This document shows, piece after piece, positions 1-8,906 of a stretch of DNA of 64,000 nucleotides (the stretch's first letter is position 1; each line of letters starts with the position of its first letter). The DNA comes from UBA9214 sp964443845. GTDB lineage: Bacteria > Pseudomonadota > Gammaproteobacteria > UBA9214. Under the pieces are notes generated by a model. It made no database searches. It saw nothing but the letters and a program-made list of their open reading frames with translations, and was not told the origin of the DNA. The position numbers and the translations under genes were made by a program. Where the stretch lies: positions 1-64,000 of the forward strand of contig CAYUFA010000005.1 of NCBI GenBank assembly GCA_964443845.1. Direction: 5' to 3'.

Positions 1-54
1 AATACCGGCCTGTCACGCCGGGGGTCGCGGGTTCGAGTCCCGTCCACTCCGCCA
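1..54 (+). tRNA. tRNA-Asp (GUC), 3' part
   Basis: The window opens inside a tRNA. A 5-bp anticodon stem (CCGGC at 5-9 pairing with GCCGG at 17-21) encloses a 7-nt loop with anticodon GUC at 12-14. The T arm follows, and the encoded CCA ends at 54. The acceptor 5' half and the D arm lie outside the window. In many Gammaproteobacteria tRNA genes sit between hupB and ppiD, which agrees with ppiD being next. Confidence 0.93.
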
Positions 55-65
55 TTATAATCAAG

Positions 66-92
66 AAGGGTGCCCGCAGGGTGCCCTTTCCT
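66..92 (+). terminator. Terminator of the tRNA transcript
   Basis: A 10-bp stem (66-75 with 79-88, including two G-U pairs in RNA) has a GCA loop and is followed by TTTCCTTG. It starts 11 bp after the tRNA CCA end, where a tRNA operon terminator is expected. The T-tract is interrupted by C. Confidence 0.6.
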
Positions 93-145
93 TGTTGATC
101 TGTCGGAATGATTCGCCTCGTAACCCGGATCCAAGAGACTGACCT

Positions 146-2059
146 ATGCTGCAGGCTATCCATGACCGTGTAATGGGGATCATTGGCTGGCTGATCCTCG
201 GCTTACTGATTGTCACCTTCGCCTTCTTCGGACTGAATTCCTACCTCAAATCCAGCGCGGAAAGCTATGCTGCCAAGGTCAACGGCACGGAGATCAGCCG
301 GGCCGAAGTGCAACGCGGTTACGAGCGGACCCTGAGACGGATGCGCCAGCTCATGGGCGACAAGTACGATCCTGCGCTCATCAACGAAGCGCAGATTCGC
401 AAGACCACCCTGGACAGCCTGATCAACGAGTACCTGGTCGTGCAGGCCGCGGATGCTGCGGGTCTGGCGGCCAGCGAGAGCGCCCTGGCTGCCCAGATCT
501 CGTCGGTTGAACAGTTCAAGGACAAGGGCGTATTTTCCAAGGAACGCTATACCAGGCTGCTGGGATACCAGGGCATGACACCGGCCCTGTTCGAGCACAA
601 GTTGTCGCGCGAGATCATTGCCAGTCAGCTGAAGGCCGGCATAACGCTGACCGCTGCGGCCACCCGGCAGGACCTGCAGCGCGATTATGCATTGCAGGCC
701 CAGCAGCGCAGGTTCAACTACCTCGTGCTCCCGGCAAGCACGGTGCAGGACCAGGTCAAGCTGACCGACCAGGACATCGAAAAGTATTACCACGATCACT
801 CCGATCAGTTCCGTACCAGGGAACGTGTGCGGGTACAGTACCTCGAACTGGACGCAGCAAAACTCAAGGTCGATCAGAAAGTCGATGAAGAACAACTCAA
901 GGCGCTATACGCCGAACACCATGATCGCTACGTGACGCCGGAGCGACGCCACGCACGTCACATCCTGATCGCCTTCAAAAGCAACTCCGCGGCGGACGTG
1001 GCCGCTGCCCACGCCAGGGCGCTTGCCATCGAGAAACGCCTGGACAAGGGCGCAGACTTCGCCGAGCTGGCGAAGAAACTGTCCGATGATCCCGCTTCGG
1101 CTCCCCAGGGCGGGGACCTGGGTACGTTCGGCAGGGGCATTATGGTGCCGGAAGTCGATGCCGCGGTGTTCAGCATGAAGGTGGGCGAGCGCTCGAAGCC
1201 GGTCAAGTCCCAGTACGGCTACCACATCATCGAGCTGCTGGGTATCGTTCCGCAAGTGGTCAAGCCGCTGGGACAGGTCCGTGGCGAACTGGTCAACGAA
1301 CTGCTCAGCAGCGCGCGCGGTGACCTCTATTCGGACAAGCTGGATACCCTGTCGAACATGGCATTCGAGCAGCCCGGTTCGCTGGACGGTCCGGCCCAGG
1401 CACTGGGCCTGAAAATCCGGGAATCGGGCTGGTTCAGCCGGGCCGGCGGAGCCGGCATCGCGAACAACCCGAAAGTGGTGAATGCCGCCTTCAGCGACGA
1501 TGTACTCAATGGCGGCAACAACAGTGCCCCGGTCGAGATCGGTGACGATCGGGCCGTGGTCGTGCGGGTCGCGGACCACAAGGCGGCAGCCCTGCCGCCG
1601 CTGCAGGAGATCCGGGACAAGGTCACGGCAGCCGCCCGCAAGGATGCCACCAACCGCCTGCTCCGGCAGCAGGGCGACGCACTGCTCGTCGGACTGCGTG
1701 CGGGCAAGAACACGCTGGATGCCATCGCCACCGATCAGCACCTGCAGGTCGACCACACCAACCTGGTGCCGCGTTCCTCCAGCCAGCCGTCGGAATCCCT
1801 CGTCAGGCGGGTATTCACGCTGCCCCGGCCTGCGCCGGACAAGCCTGTGTACGACGGCCTGCTGCAAGCGGATGGAAGCTACGCGCTGATCGACCTCGAG
1901 GAAGTCCAGGACGGAAAATTCGATGCCTTGCCGGAATCCGCGCGCAAACAGGCCGCGCGATCCCTGAACGAACAGCTCGGCTCCAGCGAGTTCCAGATGG
2001 TTCTCGACACGATCCGGGCACAGGCCAAGATCCAGATACCCGAAACCACGCCGGAGTAA
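146..2059 (+). CDS. ppiD: Periplasmic folding chaperone PpiD (SurA N-terminal/rotamase)
   Basis: The protein is 637 aa, close to E. coli PpiD (623). A short cytoplasmic N-terminus and one transmembrane segment at about residues 12-33 anchor a large periplasmic part. A SurA-N-like helical region is followed by a parvulin-type rotamase domain at about 267-365, with the typical RHARHILI start, a GGDLG core and an YGYHIIEL end. PpiD is an inner-membrane chaperone near the Sec translocon; the parvulin domain of E. coli PpiD has little isomerase activity, so folding assistance is the likelier role. The start ATG gives a normal membrane anchor. The position behind a tRNA is the usual gammaproteobacterial lon-hupB-ppiD neighbourhood. 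Confidence 0.93.
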   Translation: MLQAIHDRVMGIIGWLILGLLIVTFAFFGLNSYLKSSAESYAAKVNGTEISRAEVQRGYERTLRRMRQLMGDKYDPALINEAQIRKTTLDSLINEYLVVQAADAAGLAASESALAAQISSVEQFKDKGVFSKERYTRLLGYQGMTPALFEHKLSREIIASQLKAGITLTAAATRQDLQRDYALQAQQRRFNYLVLPASTVQDQVKLTDQDIEKYYHDHSDQFRTRERVRVQYLELDAAKLKVDQKVDEEQLKALYAEHHDRYVTPERRHARHILIAFKSNSAADVAAAHARALAIEKRLDKGADFAELAKKLSDDPASAPQGGDLGTFGRGIMVPEVDAAVFSMKVGERSKPVKSQYGYHIIELLGIVPQVVKPLGQVRGELVNELLSSARGDLYSDKLDTLSNMAFEQPGSLDGPAQALGLKIRESGWFSRAGGAGIANNPKVVNAAFSDDVLNGGNNSAPVEIGDDRAVVVRVADHKAAALPPLQEIRDKVTAAARKDATNRLLRQQGDALLVGLRAGKNTLDAIATDQHLQVDHTNLVPRSSSQPSESLVRRVFTLPRPAPDKPVYDGLLQADGSYALIDLEEVQDGKFDALPESARKQAARSLNEQLGSSEFQMVLDTIRAQAKIQIPETTPE

Positions 2060-2083
2060 GCGCCGGACTGCTCCAGCCGGCGC
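2060..2083 (+). repeat. Hairpin directly after ppiD stop
   Basis: A perfect 7-bp inverted repeat (GCGCCGG at 2060-2066, CCGGCGC at 2077-2083) is extended inside by a CTG/CAG helix across a bulged A. It begins at the base after the ppiD stop and has no T-tract. It could protect the ppiD mRNA end or attenuate read-through into the symporter gene 15 bp later. Confidence 0.4.
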
Positions 2084-2098
2084 ACCGGAGACAGCACG

Positions 2099-3382
2099 AT
2101 GAAGCTGCACTGGCAGATCCTGGCGGCTCTCCTGCTGGCCTTTCTGGCCGGCGCGCTGACCGGCCCCGATACCAGTATCCTCGGCATTCCGGTACAGGAC
2201 GCATACACCTTTCTGGGCAGCCTGTTCATGAATGCCCTGAAAATGCTGATCGTCCCGCTGATCTTTTCCTCGATCATCGCCGGCATCTCCGGCATCGCCG
2301 AGCCCGGGGCCATCGGCCGGCTCGGCGGCAAGACCCTGCTGTACTACCTGACGACCAGTCTGCTGGCGATCCTGCTCGGACTGGCTGCCGTCAACCTCGT
2401 GCAACCCGGCGTGGTCGACGGGGTGCCGGTACGCGATGCGATCGGTCTGGCACCGGCGGATATCGCCGCGGTCTCCGCCAGGTTGCAAGGGCAGGGGATG
2501 AAGGAAGTGGTGGACCTGTTCGTGCGCATGATACCGCCCAATATCGTGCAGGCGGCGGCGCAGGGCCAGATGCTGGGGCTGATCTTCTTCAGCCTGTTGT
2601 TCGGCTATTTCATGACCCGCATCGGCGCAGAGCCGGCCCGCGTCCTGGCGGGACTCTGGCAAGGCGTGTTCGAGGTCATGCTGAAGATGACCGACTGGGT
2701 CATGCGTTTCGCACCGCTCGGTGTGTTCGCGCTCGTGGCGAAGGTGGTTGCAACGACCGGACTGGCCGTGATCGTGCCGCTGCTGGTGTTTTTCTGCACG
2801 GTACTCGGGGCCCTGGCGATCCACATGTTCGTCACCCTGCCGCTGCTGCTGCGGGTGATCGCCGGTGTGAGTCCGGCCCGGCATCTCGCGGCGATGGCAC
2901 CGGCGTTGCTCACCGCATTTTCCACCGCGTCTTCCTCTGCCACGTTACCGCTGACCCTGGACTGCGTGGAAAAACGGGCCGGGGTATCCAACCGGGTCAC
3001 CAGCTTCGTCCTGCCGCTGGGAGCCACCGTCAACATGGACGGCACGGCGTTGTACGAATGCGTGGCGGCCATGTTCATCGCCCAGGCCTACGGGATACAT
3101 CTCGGCTTCGCCAGTCAGTTCACCGTGGTGCTGGTGGCGCTGCTGACCTCGGTCGGGGTTGCGGGTATCCCGGCCGCCAGCCTGGTTGCCATCACGGTGA
3201 TCCTGGGCACGATCGGCCTGCCGCTGGAGGCGGTGGGACTGATTCTGGCGGTGGACCGGGTGCTGGACATGTGTCGCACCAGTGTGAATGTGTTCAGCGA
3301 TTCCTGTGGCGCGGTGCTGGTCGCGCGGCTGGAGGGCGAGCAGGGGATACTCGCGGGGCCGGCGGTCAGTCGTCCTGCCTGA
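2099..3382 (+). CDS. Sodium/proton:dicarboxylate symporter (DAACS family)
   Basis: A 427-aa polytopic inner-membrane protein of the glutamate/C4-dicarboxylate:cation symporter family (GltP/GltT/DctA type). Diagnostic features are the serine-rich hairpin around residues 273-287 (FSTASSSATLPLT) and the NMDGTALY motif near 311-318, which form the substrate and cation site in GltPh-like transporters. The likely substrates are acidic amino acids or C4-dicarboxylates; the sequence does not separate these. It follows ppiD by 39 bp and may be cotranscribed. Its stop overlaps the end of convergent fabI by 17 bp, with no terminator between them. Confidence 0.88.
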   Translation: MKLHWQILAALLLAFLAGALTGPDTSILGIPVQDAYTFLGSLFMNALKMLIVPLIFSSIIAGISGIAEPGAIGRLGGKTLLYYLTTSLLAILLGLAAVNLVQPGVVDGVPVRDAIGLAPADIAAVSARLQGQGMKEVVDLFVRMIPPNIVQAAAQGQMLGLIFFSLLFGYFMTRIGAEPARVLAGLWQGVFEVMLKMTDWVMRFAPLGVFALVAKVVATTGLAVIVPLLVFFCTVLGALAIHMFVTLPLLLRVIAGVSPARHLAAMAPALLTAFSTASSSATLPLTLDCVEKRAGVSNRVTSFVLPLGATVNMDGTALYECVAAMFIAQAYGIHLGFASQFTVVLVALLTSVGVAGIPAASLVAITVILGTIGLPLEAVGLILAVDRVLDMCRTSVNVFSDSCGAVLVARLEGEQGILAGPAVSRPA

Positions 3383-4160
3383 GCGGTGGCATGCCGATGG
3401 TGTTGTAGCCGCAGTCGACGTAGGTGATTTCACCGGTGATGCCGGCAGCCAGGTCCGAACACAGGAACGCGGCCGCATTACCGACGTCCTCGATAGTGAC
3501 ATTCCTGCGCAACGGGGCGGCATGGGCGAAGTTGTCGAGCAGCCTGCGGAAGTTGCTGATTCCCGAGGCGGCCAGGGTGCGGATCGGTCCGGCTGAAATG
3601 CCGTTTACCCGGATACCTTCCGGTCCCAGGCTCGCGGCGAGGTAGCGCACCGTGGCTTCCAGGCTCGCCTTGGCAACACCCATCACGTTGTAGTTGGGAA
3701 TGGTCTTTACCGCACCGAGGTAGCTCAGCGTGAGCAGTGCCCCCTGGCGCCCCTGCATCAGCGGGTGTCCGGCCTTGGCCAGCGCGGCGAAACTGTAGGC
3801 GCTGATGTCCTGGGCAATGGCAAATCCCTCCCGTGTGACGGACTCCAGGAAATTGCCGGCGAGCTGTTCAGCCGGGGCGAACGCCACCGAATGCACGAGG
3901 ATATCGAGGCCGTTCCAGTGTTCTGACAGACGGTCGAACAGCGCGGCAATCTGCGCATCGCTGCTGACGTCACACGGCAGCACGATACCGGAATCGCATT
4001 CCGTGGCCAGCTTTGCGACGCGTTCGGCCATCTTCTCGTTCGGGTAGCTGAAGGCCAGTTCCGCGCCTTCCCGGCGCATGGCCTGCGCGATGCCCCAGGC
4101 GATCGACCGGTTGCTGGCGAGACCGACGATCAGTGCACGCTTGCCGTTCAGGAATCCCAT
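3366..4160 (-). CDS. fabI: Enoyl-[acyl-carrier-protein] reductase (NADH), FabI
   Basis: A 264-aa SDR-fold enzyme that catalyses the last reductive step of the fatty-acid elongation cycle in the cytoplasm. The cofactor loop GLASNRSIAWG lies at about 13-23. The catalytic set is Tyr147, Tyr157 and Lys164, with the Tyr-x6-Lys spacing specific to FabI rather than the Tyr-x3-Lys of ordinary SDRs. I chose the ATG at 4160 because FabI proteins begin MGFLxGKR; upstream in-frame codons add only an unconserved 17-residue extension. It is divergent from the ABC operon at 4336. A triclosan-sensitive FabI type is expected from the family. Confidence 0.95.
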   Translation of the reverse strand: MGFLNGKRALIVGLASNRSIAWGIAQAMRREGAELAFSYPNEKMAERVAKLATECDSGIVLPCDVSSDAQIAALFDRLSEHWNGLDILVHSVAFAPAEQLAGNFLESVTREGFAIAQDISAYSFAALAKAGHPLMQGRQGALLTLSYLGAVKTIPNYNVMGVAKASLEATVRYLAASLGPEGIRVNGISAGPIRTLAASGISNFRRLLDNFAHAAPLRRNVTIEDVGNAAAFLCSDLAAGITGEITYVDCGYNTIGMPPLRQDD

Positions 4161-4206
4161 GGCTGTGTCCTGTGCGAGTGAGGTCCGGCAGGCAGCACAC
4201 CGGCCG

Positions 4207-4223
4207 GACAAACAGCATTTGTC
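4207..4223. repeat. Small palindrome in the fabI/ABC divergent region
   Basis: A perfect 6-bp inverted repeat (GACAAA, 5-nt spacer, TTTGTC) lies 47 bp upstream of the fabI start and 75 bp before the -10 of the ABC operon. It has the size of a regulator half-site pair, but no specific regulator can be named. Confidence 0.25.
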
Positions 4224-4297
4224 GAGGCCGCTACGTTACCGGAAAACACCAGCCAGTTGAAGTGCCGGAAAACCCTGTACCCGGCCACCGCCCCCAT

Positions 4298-4303
4298 TAT
4301 AAT
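4298..4303 (+). promoter_or_regulatory. -10 element of the peptide ABC operon
   Basis: A consensus TATAAT with no good -35 at 16-18 bp. Transcription should start near 4310, which places an in-frame ATG at 4312 at the very 5' end of the message. This favours the ATG at 4336 (26-nt leader), which also gives the better lipoprotein signal. Confidence 0.5.
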
Positions 4304-4335
4304 AGCCGGTCATGCAATCAGGCCGATCACCCGGG

Positions 4336-6522
4336 ATGCGCAACCGGCATGCCACTGCAGCCATACTGTGCAGCCTGCTGTTGCTGCTGACTGCGTGTGA
4401 CGGCCAACCCTGGAACCGGCCCTATCCGGCGGCGGACGCGGGCAGGAACATCTACTACGCCTCGTTCAGTGAACGCCCCAACCACCTCGACCCGGCCCAG
4501 TCCTACAGCTCCAACGAAGTGCTGTTCATCGGCCAGATCTACGAGCCGCCGCTGCAGTACCATTATCTCAAGCGTCCCTACCAGCTGGTTCCCCTGACCG
4601 CAACCTCGATCCCGCAGCCGCGCTACCTCGACGCCGCCGGCAAACCACTGCCGGACGACGCGGCGCCCGGCAAGATCGCCTTTACCGAGTACGACATCCA
4701 CATCCGGCCCGGCATCCATTACCAGCCGCACCCGGCGTTTGCCCGGGACGCCCAGGGCAGGTTGCGCTACGCACAGCTTTCCGCGCAGGCGCTGGCCGGT
4801 ATTCACACACTGGGGGATTTCCGCACCAGCGGCACGCGCGAACTGGTCGCCGCCGACTACGTCTACGAGATCAAGCGCCTGGCACACCCGAAACTGCACT
4901 GTCCGATCCTGGGCCTGATGAGCGAATACATCGTGGGTCTGGGGGACTATGCAAAAACGCTGGAGCGCGCCTGGCAGCAACAGGTAAAGGATTCCGGGGC
5001 GAGTGGCTATCTCGACCTGGACCGTTACCCGCTGGAGGGGGCGCAGGTACTGGATCGCTACACCTACCGGATCCGCATCCATGGCAAGTACCCGCAACTG
5101 CTGTACTGGCTGGCAATGCCGTTCTTCGCACCGGTTGCACCCGAGGTGGACGCCTTCTACGCGCAGCCCGGTATGCGCGAGCGCAACATCACGCTCGACT
5201 GGTATCCGGTGGGTACCGGTCCCTACATGCTGACGGTCAACAATCCGAACCGCCAGATGGTCATGGTGCGCAACCCGGAATTCCATGGCGAGAAGTATCC
5301 GCAGAAAGGGGCGCCGGGTGACCGTGCCGCGGGCCTGCTCGAGGACGCCGGCAAGCCCCTGCCGTTCATCGACCGCATCGTTTTCAGCCTGGAAAAGGAG
5401 GATATTCCGTACTGGAACAAGTTCCTGCAGGGATACTACGATGCCTCCGGCATCAGTTCGGACAGTTTTGACCAGGCCATCAATATCGGCGCCGGCGGCG
5501 AGGTGAGCCTGACCGAGGCCATGAAGCGCAAGGGTATCCGGCTCAACACGGCCGTCTCCTCCTCGATCTTCTACACCGGATTCAACATGCTCGATCCCGT
5601 CGTCGGCGGTTATTCGGAACGCGCGCGCAAACTGCGCCAGGCGATCTCCATCGCCATCGACACCGAGGAGTACATATCCATCTTTCTGAACGGCCGCGGC
5701 ATTCCCGCCCAGGGCATGATCCCGCCGGGCATCTTCGGCTACGTCGCCGGCAACAAGGGCATCAATCCCTTCATGTACGATGCGACGCCGCAGGGGCCGA
5801 GGCGCAAGCCCGTCGCGGAGGCACGCAGACTGCTGGCGCAGGCCGGTTACCCGGAAGGGCGGGACATCAACACCGGCAAACCGCTGGTTCTCAACTTCGA
5901 CACGGCCGCGACCGGCCCGGACGCCAAGGCACGGCTCGACTGGCTGACCAAGCAGTTCGCCAAGCTCGACCTGCAGCTGGTCATCCGTGCTACCGACTAC
6001 AACCGCTTCCAGGACAAGATGCTGAAGGGCACGGAACAGATCTTCCAGTGGGGCTGGAACGCCGATTACCCGGACCCGGAAAATTTCCTGTTCCTGCTCT
6101 ACGGGCCGAACAGCAAGGTGGGCGGCAACGGCGAGAATGCGGCAAACTACCGGAACCCCGAATACGACCGCCTGTTCGAACAGGTCAAGAACATGGAAAA
6201 CACCCCGCAACGCGCCCGCCTGATCGACGCGATGATGCAGATCGCGCGGCGTGATGCACCCTGGGTGTGGGGCTACTTCCCCAAGCAGTTCTCCCTGCAC
6301 CACGCCTGGGTGCTGAACTCGAAACCCAACCTGATGGCCAACAACAGGCTGAAATACATCCGCATCCTCCCGCAGCTGCGCGCCCGCCTGCAGGCGCAGT
6401 GGAACCAGCCGGTGCTGTGGCCGCTGTACGCCATGGGCGGGCTGCTGCTTGCCGTGATCGTGCCGGCGGTAATCGGGTACCGGCGCCGGCAACGCCGGAC
6501 CGCCATCAGCGGGACGTCCTGA
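4336..6522 (+). CDS. Peptide-type ABC transporter solute-binding lipoprotein (family 5) with C-terminal membrane anchor
   Basis: A 728-aa extracellular solute-binding protein of family 5 (DppA/OppA/YejA type). The N-terminus is a lipoprotein signal with lipobox LTAC and Cys21 as the predicted lipidated residue. Unusually, a second hydrophobic segment near the C-terminus (about 692-713) is followed by a basic tail (RRRQRR), so the protein appears anchored at both ends. Central family-5 features include the GTGPY segment. An alternative ATG at 4312 adds eight residues and spoils the signal n-region. It heads an operon with two permeases and a fused ATPase. Substrates are probably oligopeptides; this is inferred from the family only. 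Confidence 0.85.
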   Translation: MRNRHATAAILCSLLLLLTACDGQPWNRPYPAADAGRNIYYASFSERPNHLDPAQSYSSNEVLFIGQIYEPPLQYHYLKRPYQLVPLTATSIPQPRYLDAAGKPLPDDAAPGKIAFTEYDIHIRPGIHYQPHPAFARDAQGRLRYAQLSAQALAGIHTLGDFRTSGTRELVAADYVYEIKRLAHPKLHCPILGLMSEYIVGLGDYAKTLERAWQQQVKDSGASGYLDLDRYPLEGAQVLDRYTYRIRIHGKYPQLLYWLAMPFFAPVAPEVDAFYAQPGMRERNITLDWYPVGTGPYMLTVNNPNRQMVMVRNPEFHGEKYPQKGAPGDRAAGLLEDAGKPLPFIDRIVFSLEKEDIPYWNKFLQGYYDASGISSDSFDQAINIGAGGEVSLTEAMKRKGIRLNTAVSSSIFYTGFNMLDPVVGGYSERARKLRQAISIAIDTEEYISIFLNGRGIPAQGMIPPGIFGYVAGNKGINPFMYDATPQGPRRKPVAEARRLLAQAGYPEGRDINTGKPLVLNFDTAATGPDAKARLDWLTKQFAKLDLQLVIRATDYNRFQDKMLKGTEQIFQWGWNADYPDPENFLFLLYGPNSKVGGNGENAANYRNPEYDRLFEQVKNMENTPQRARLIDAMMQIARRDAPWVWGYFPKQFSLHHAWVLNSKPNLMANNRLKYIRILPQLRARLQAQWNQPVLWPLYAMGGLLLAVIVPAVIGYRRRQRRTAISGTS

Positions 6523-7499
6523 TGTTCGCCTACATCATTCGCCGGGTTGCCTACGCGGTGCCGATCCTGATCGGCGTGAACGTACTGACGTTCTACCTGT
6601 TCTTCGTGGTCAACTCCCCGGATGACATGGCACGCCTGCACCTCGGCATGAAGCACGTCACCGCCGAGGCGATCGAGCACTGGAAGGCGGATCACGGCTA
6701 TGACAAGCCGCTGCTCGTGAATCCCTCGGAGCACGGTGTGAAACGCTTCACGGACACCATTTTTTTCCAGAAGTCGGTACGACTGTTCGCCTTCGACTTC
6801 GGCTATTCCGACGACGGCCGGGACATCGGCTACGACATCAGCCAGCGCATGCAGCCCAGCCTGGCGATCGCCGTGCCGGCCCTGCTGGTGGGCCTGCTGG
6901 TGAACGTCACCTTCGCCATGCTGATGGCGTTTTTCCGCGCAACCTACGTGGACGTGTCCGGCGTCATCCTGTGCGTGATCCTGATGTCGATCTCCGGCAT
7001 GTTCTATATCATCGGCGGCCAGTTCCTGCTGGCAAAGATGTTCCGGCTGGTGCCGATCTCCGGCTTCGCGGGCGGCATCGACGGCGTCAAGTTCCTCATC
7101 CTGCCGGTCCTGATCGGCGTGGTCAGCGGCATCGGCGCCGGCGCGCGCTGGTACCGCACGTTCTTCCTGGAGGAGGCCGGCAAGGATTTCGTACGCACGG
7201 CGCGCGCCAAGGGCCTGTCCGAGTCGCTGGTGATGTTCCGCCACGTGCTGCGCAACGCCCTGATCCCGATCGTGACCGGCGTGGTGGTGGTGCTGCCCCT
7301 GCTGTTCCTGGGCAGCCTGCTGACCGAATCGTTCTTTTCCATCCCGGGCCTTGGCAGCTACACCATCGATGCCATCAACAAGCAGGACTTCGCCGTGGTC
7401 CGTGCCATGGTGTTCCTCGGCTCGGTGCTGTACATCATCGGGCTCATCCTGGTGGACATCACCTACACGATCGTCGATCCGCGGGTACGCCTGTCATGA
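6522..7499 (+). CDS. Peptide-type ABC transporter permease (DppB/YejB-like)
   Basis: A 325-aa inner-membrane permease. The N-terminal helix with the YIIRRV.Y...LIG pattern, several more helices and the ATPase-coupling EAA loop (around residues 222-248, FVRTARAKGLSES) are those of the DppB/OppB family. The ATG overlaps the stop of the lipoprotein gene by one base (TGATG); upstream in-frame codons run through that gene and are not used. It should heterodimerise with the next permease and couple to the fused ATPase. Confidence 0.9.
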   Translation: MFAYIIRRVAYAVPILIGVNVLTFYLFFVVNSPDDMARLHLGMKHVTAEAIEHWKADHGYDKPLLVNPSEHGVKRFTDTIFFQKSVRLFAFDFGYSDDGRDIGYDISQRMQPSLAIAVPALLVGLLVNVTFAMLMAFFRATYVDVSGVILCVILMSISGMFYIIGGQFLLAKMFRLVPISGFAGGIDGVKFLILPVLIGVVSGIGAGARWYRTFFLEEAGKDFVRTARAKGLSESLVMFRHVLRNALIPIVTGVVVVLPLLFLGSLLTESFFSIPGLGSYTIDAINKQDFAVVRAMVFLGSVLYIIGLILVDITYTIVDPRVRLS

Positions 7500-8905
7500 T
7501 CAAGCCGGTACTGCTCACGACCGATGCCCTGGTGTTCCTGCTCACCGCTCTGGTGCTCGTGTTCGGCGTCTACGCGCGCAACAAGCCGCACCTGCGTGAA
7601 CCCTGGCAGCAGGTGCTGCGGGGCAGGGTGGCCGCTGCCTGCACGGTGGTGCTGCTCGCCTTCGTCGGGATCGGGTTGCTGGACTCGGTGCATTTCCGCA
7701 CGCCCCTGAAAGACGCCGGCAGCGGTGGCGCCACCCACTACTCGGTGGACGTGCTGAGTGTGCTGGACGTACTGGTCGGCCCGTTGCGGACCCGGCAGGA
7801 AAAGACCTATTCGGCGCCGTTTGCCACGCACCTGTTTGCGAAGGAAAGCATCGAGCTGCCTGACGGACGGACGGTGCGTGCCTACCCCAGGCTGGTCTAC
7901 GGCGGCAGGCACCTGCGTGCCGGTGGTCCGGGCCGGCTGCAGGACATCCTGCAGCGCAGCGGACGCTCCGTCGCGGAAACACTGCTGGGCGCAGCGCTGC
8001 TGCTGGTCGTTGCGGCCGGACTGCTGGCCCGCAGGCATGCGACGCCCGTGCCGGCGATGCTGCAGCGGATCCTGCGCGGCAGGACCGACATGCCCTGGCG
8101 GACCATCCTGGCAACCCTGTCCGCGCTGCTGCTGCTGCTGTTTCTCGCCATCAACCTGGCCACGGTCTATCACGTGCTGGGCACCGACAAGGTGGGGCAG
8201 GACGTGTTCTACCAGTCGCTGAAGAGCATCCGTACCGGGTTGCTGATCGGTACGCTCACGACCCTGGTGATGCTGCCGTTTGCGGTGTTCCTGGGGATCG
8301 TGGCCGGCTACGCACGGGGCTGGATCGACGACGTGGTGCAGTATGTCTACACGACGCTCAACTCGATTCCCCACGTGCTGCTGATCGCGGCTGCCATCCT
8401 CATGCTGCAGGTGTACGTCAACAGCCACCCGGACCTGTTCGAAACCACGCTGGAACGAGCCGACATCCGCCTGCTGTTCCTGTGCATCATCCTCGGTGTG
8501 ACCAGCTGGACCAGCCTGTGCCGCCTGCTGCGGGGAGAGTCGATGAAGCTGCGCGAAACCGAATACATCCAGGCGGCGACCGCGTTCGGCGTGTCCCACC
8601 TGCGCATCATCACCCGCCACATACTGCCCAACGTCATGCACATCGTGCTGATTACCGTGGTGCTCGACTTCAGCGGCCTGGTGCTGGCCGAGGCCGTGCT
8701 GTCCTATGTCGGCGTCGGGGTCGATCCGACCATGAACAGCTGGGGCAACATGATCAACGGCGCACGGCTCGAGATGGCGCGCGAGCCGGTGGTCTGGTGG
8801 TCCCTGCTGTCCGCCTTCCTGTTCATGTTCACCCTGGTGCTGGCGGCCAACCTGTTTTCCGACGCGGTGCGCGACGCGTTCGATCCGCGCACCCGGGTAC
8901 GCTGA
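7496..8905 (+). CDS. Peptide-type ABC transporter permease (DppC/YejE-like), long form
   Basis: A 469-aa permease, much longer than ordinary DppC (about 300 aa). The C-terminal part (from about residue 230) holds the standard permease core with EAA loop near 355-379 (EYIQAATAFGVSHLR). The extra N-terminal 180-200 residues contain two or three additional hydrophobic segments and an extramembrane stretch of unknown role. The start ATG overlaps the previous stop as ATGA, so translation is coupled. It is the second half of the membrane channel of this importer. Confidence 0.87.
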   Translation: MIKPVLLTTDALVFLLTALVLVFGVYARNKPHLREPWQQVLRGRVAAACTVVLLAFVGIGLLDSVHFRTPLKDAGSGGATHYSVDVLSVLDVLVGPLRTRQEKTYSAPFATHLFAKESIELPDGRTVRAYPRLVYGGRHLRAGGPGRLQDILQRSGRSVAETLLGAALLLVVAAGLLARRHATPVPAMLQRILRGRTDMPWRTILATLSALLLLLFLAINLATVYHVLGTDKVGQDVFYQSLKSIRTGLLIGTLTTLVMLPFAVFLGIVAGYARGWIDDVVQYVYTTLNSIPHVLLIAAAILMLQVYVNSHPDLFETTLERADIRLLFLCIILGVTSWTSLCRLLRGESMKLRETEYIQAATAFGVSHLRIITRHILPNVMHIVLITVVLDFSGLVLAEAVLSYVGVGVDPTMNSWGNMINGARLEMAREPVVWWSLLSAFLFMFTLVLAANLFSDAVRDAFDPRTRVR

Positions 8906-8906
8906 C

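Noticed and set aside
905..2884. Long open frame antisense to ppiD and the symporter (659 codons)
   Set aside because: It is a low-complexity mirror of GC-rich coding sequence, rich in His, Gln and Arg, with no recognisable domain; both sense genes are certain.
4327..6492. 721-codon frame antisense to the ABC binding protein
   Set aside because: Same GC-driven mirror effect; the sense frame has a lipobox and family-5 motifs.
6267..6521. In-frame extension upstream of the first permease
   Set aside because: It lies entirely inside the binding-protein gene in another frame and has no membrane-protein character; TGATG coupling at 6522 explains the start.
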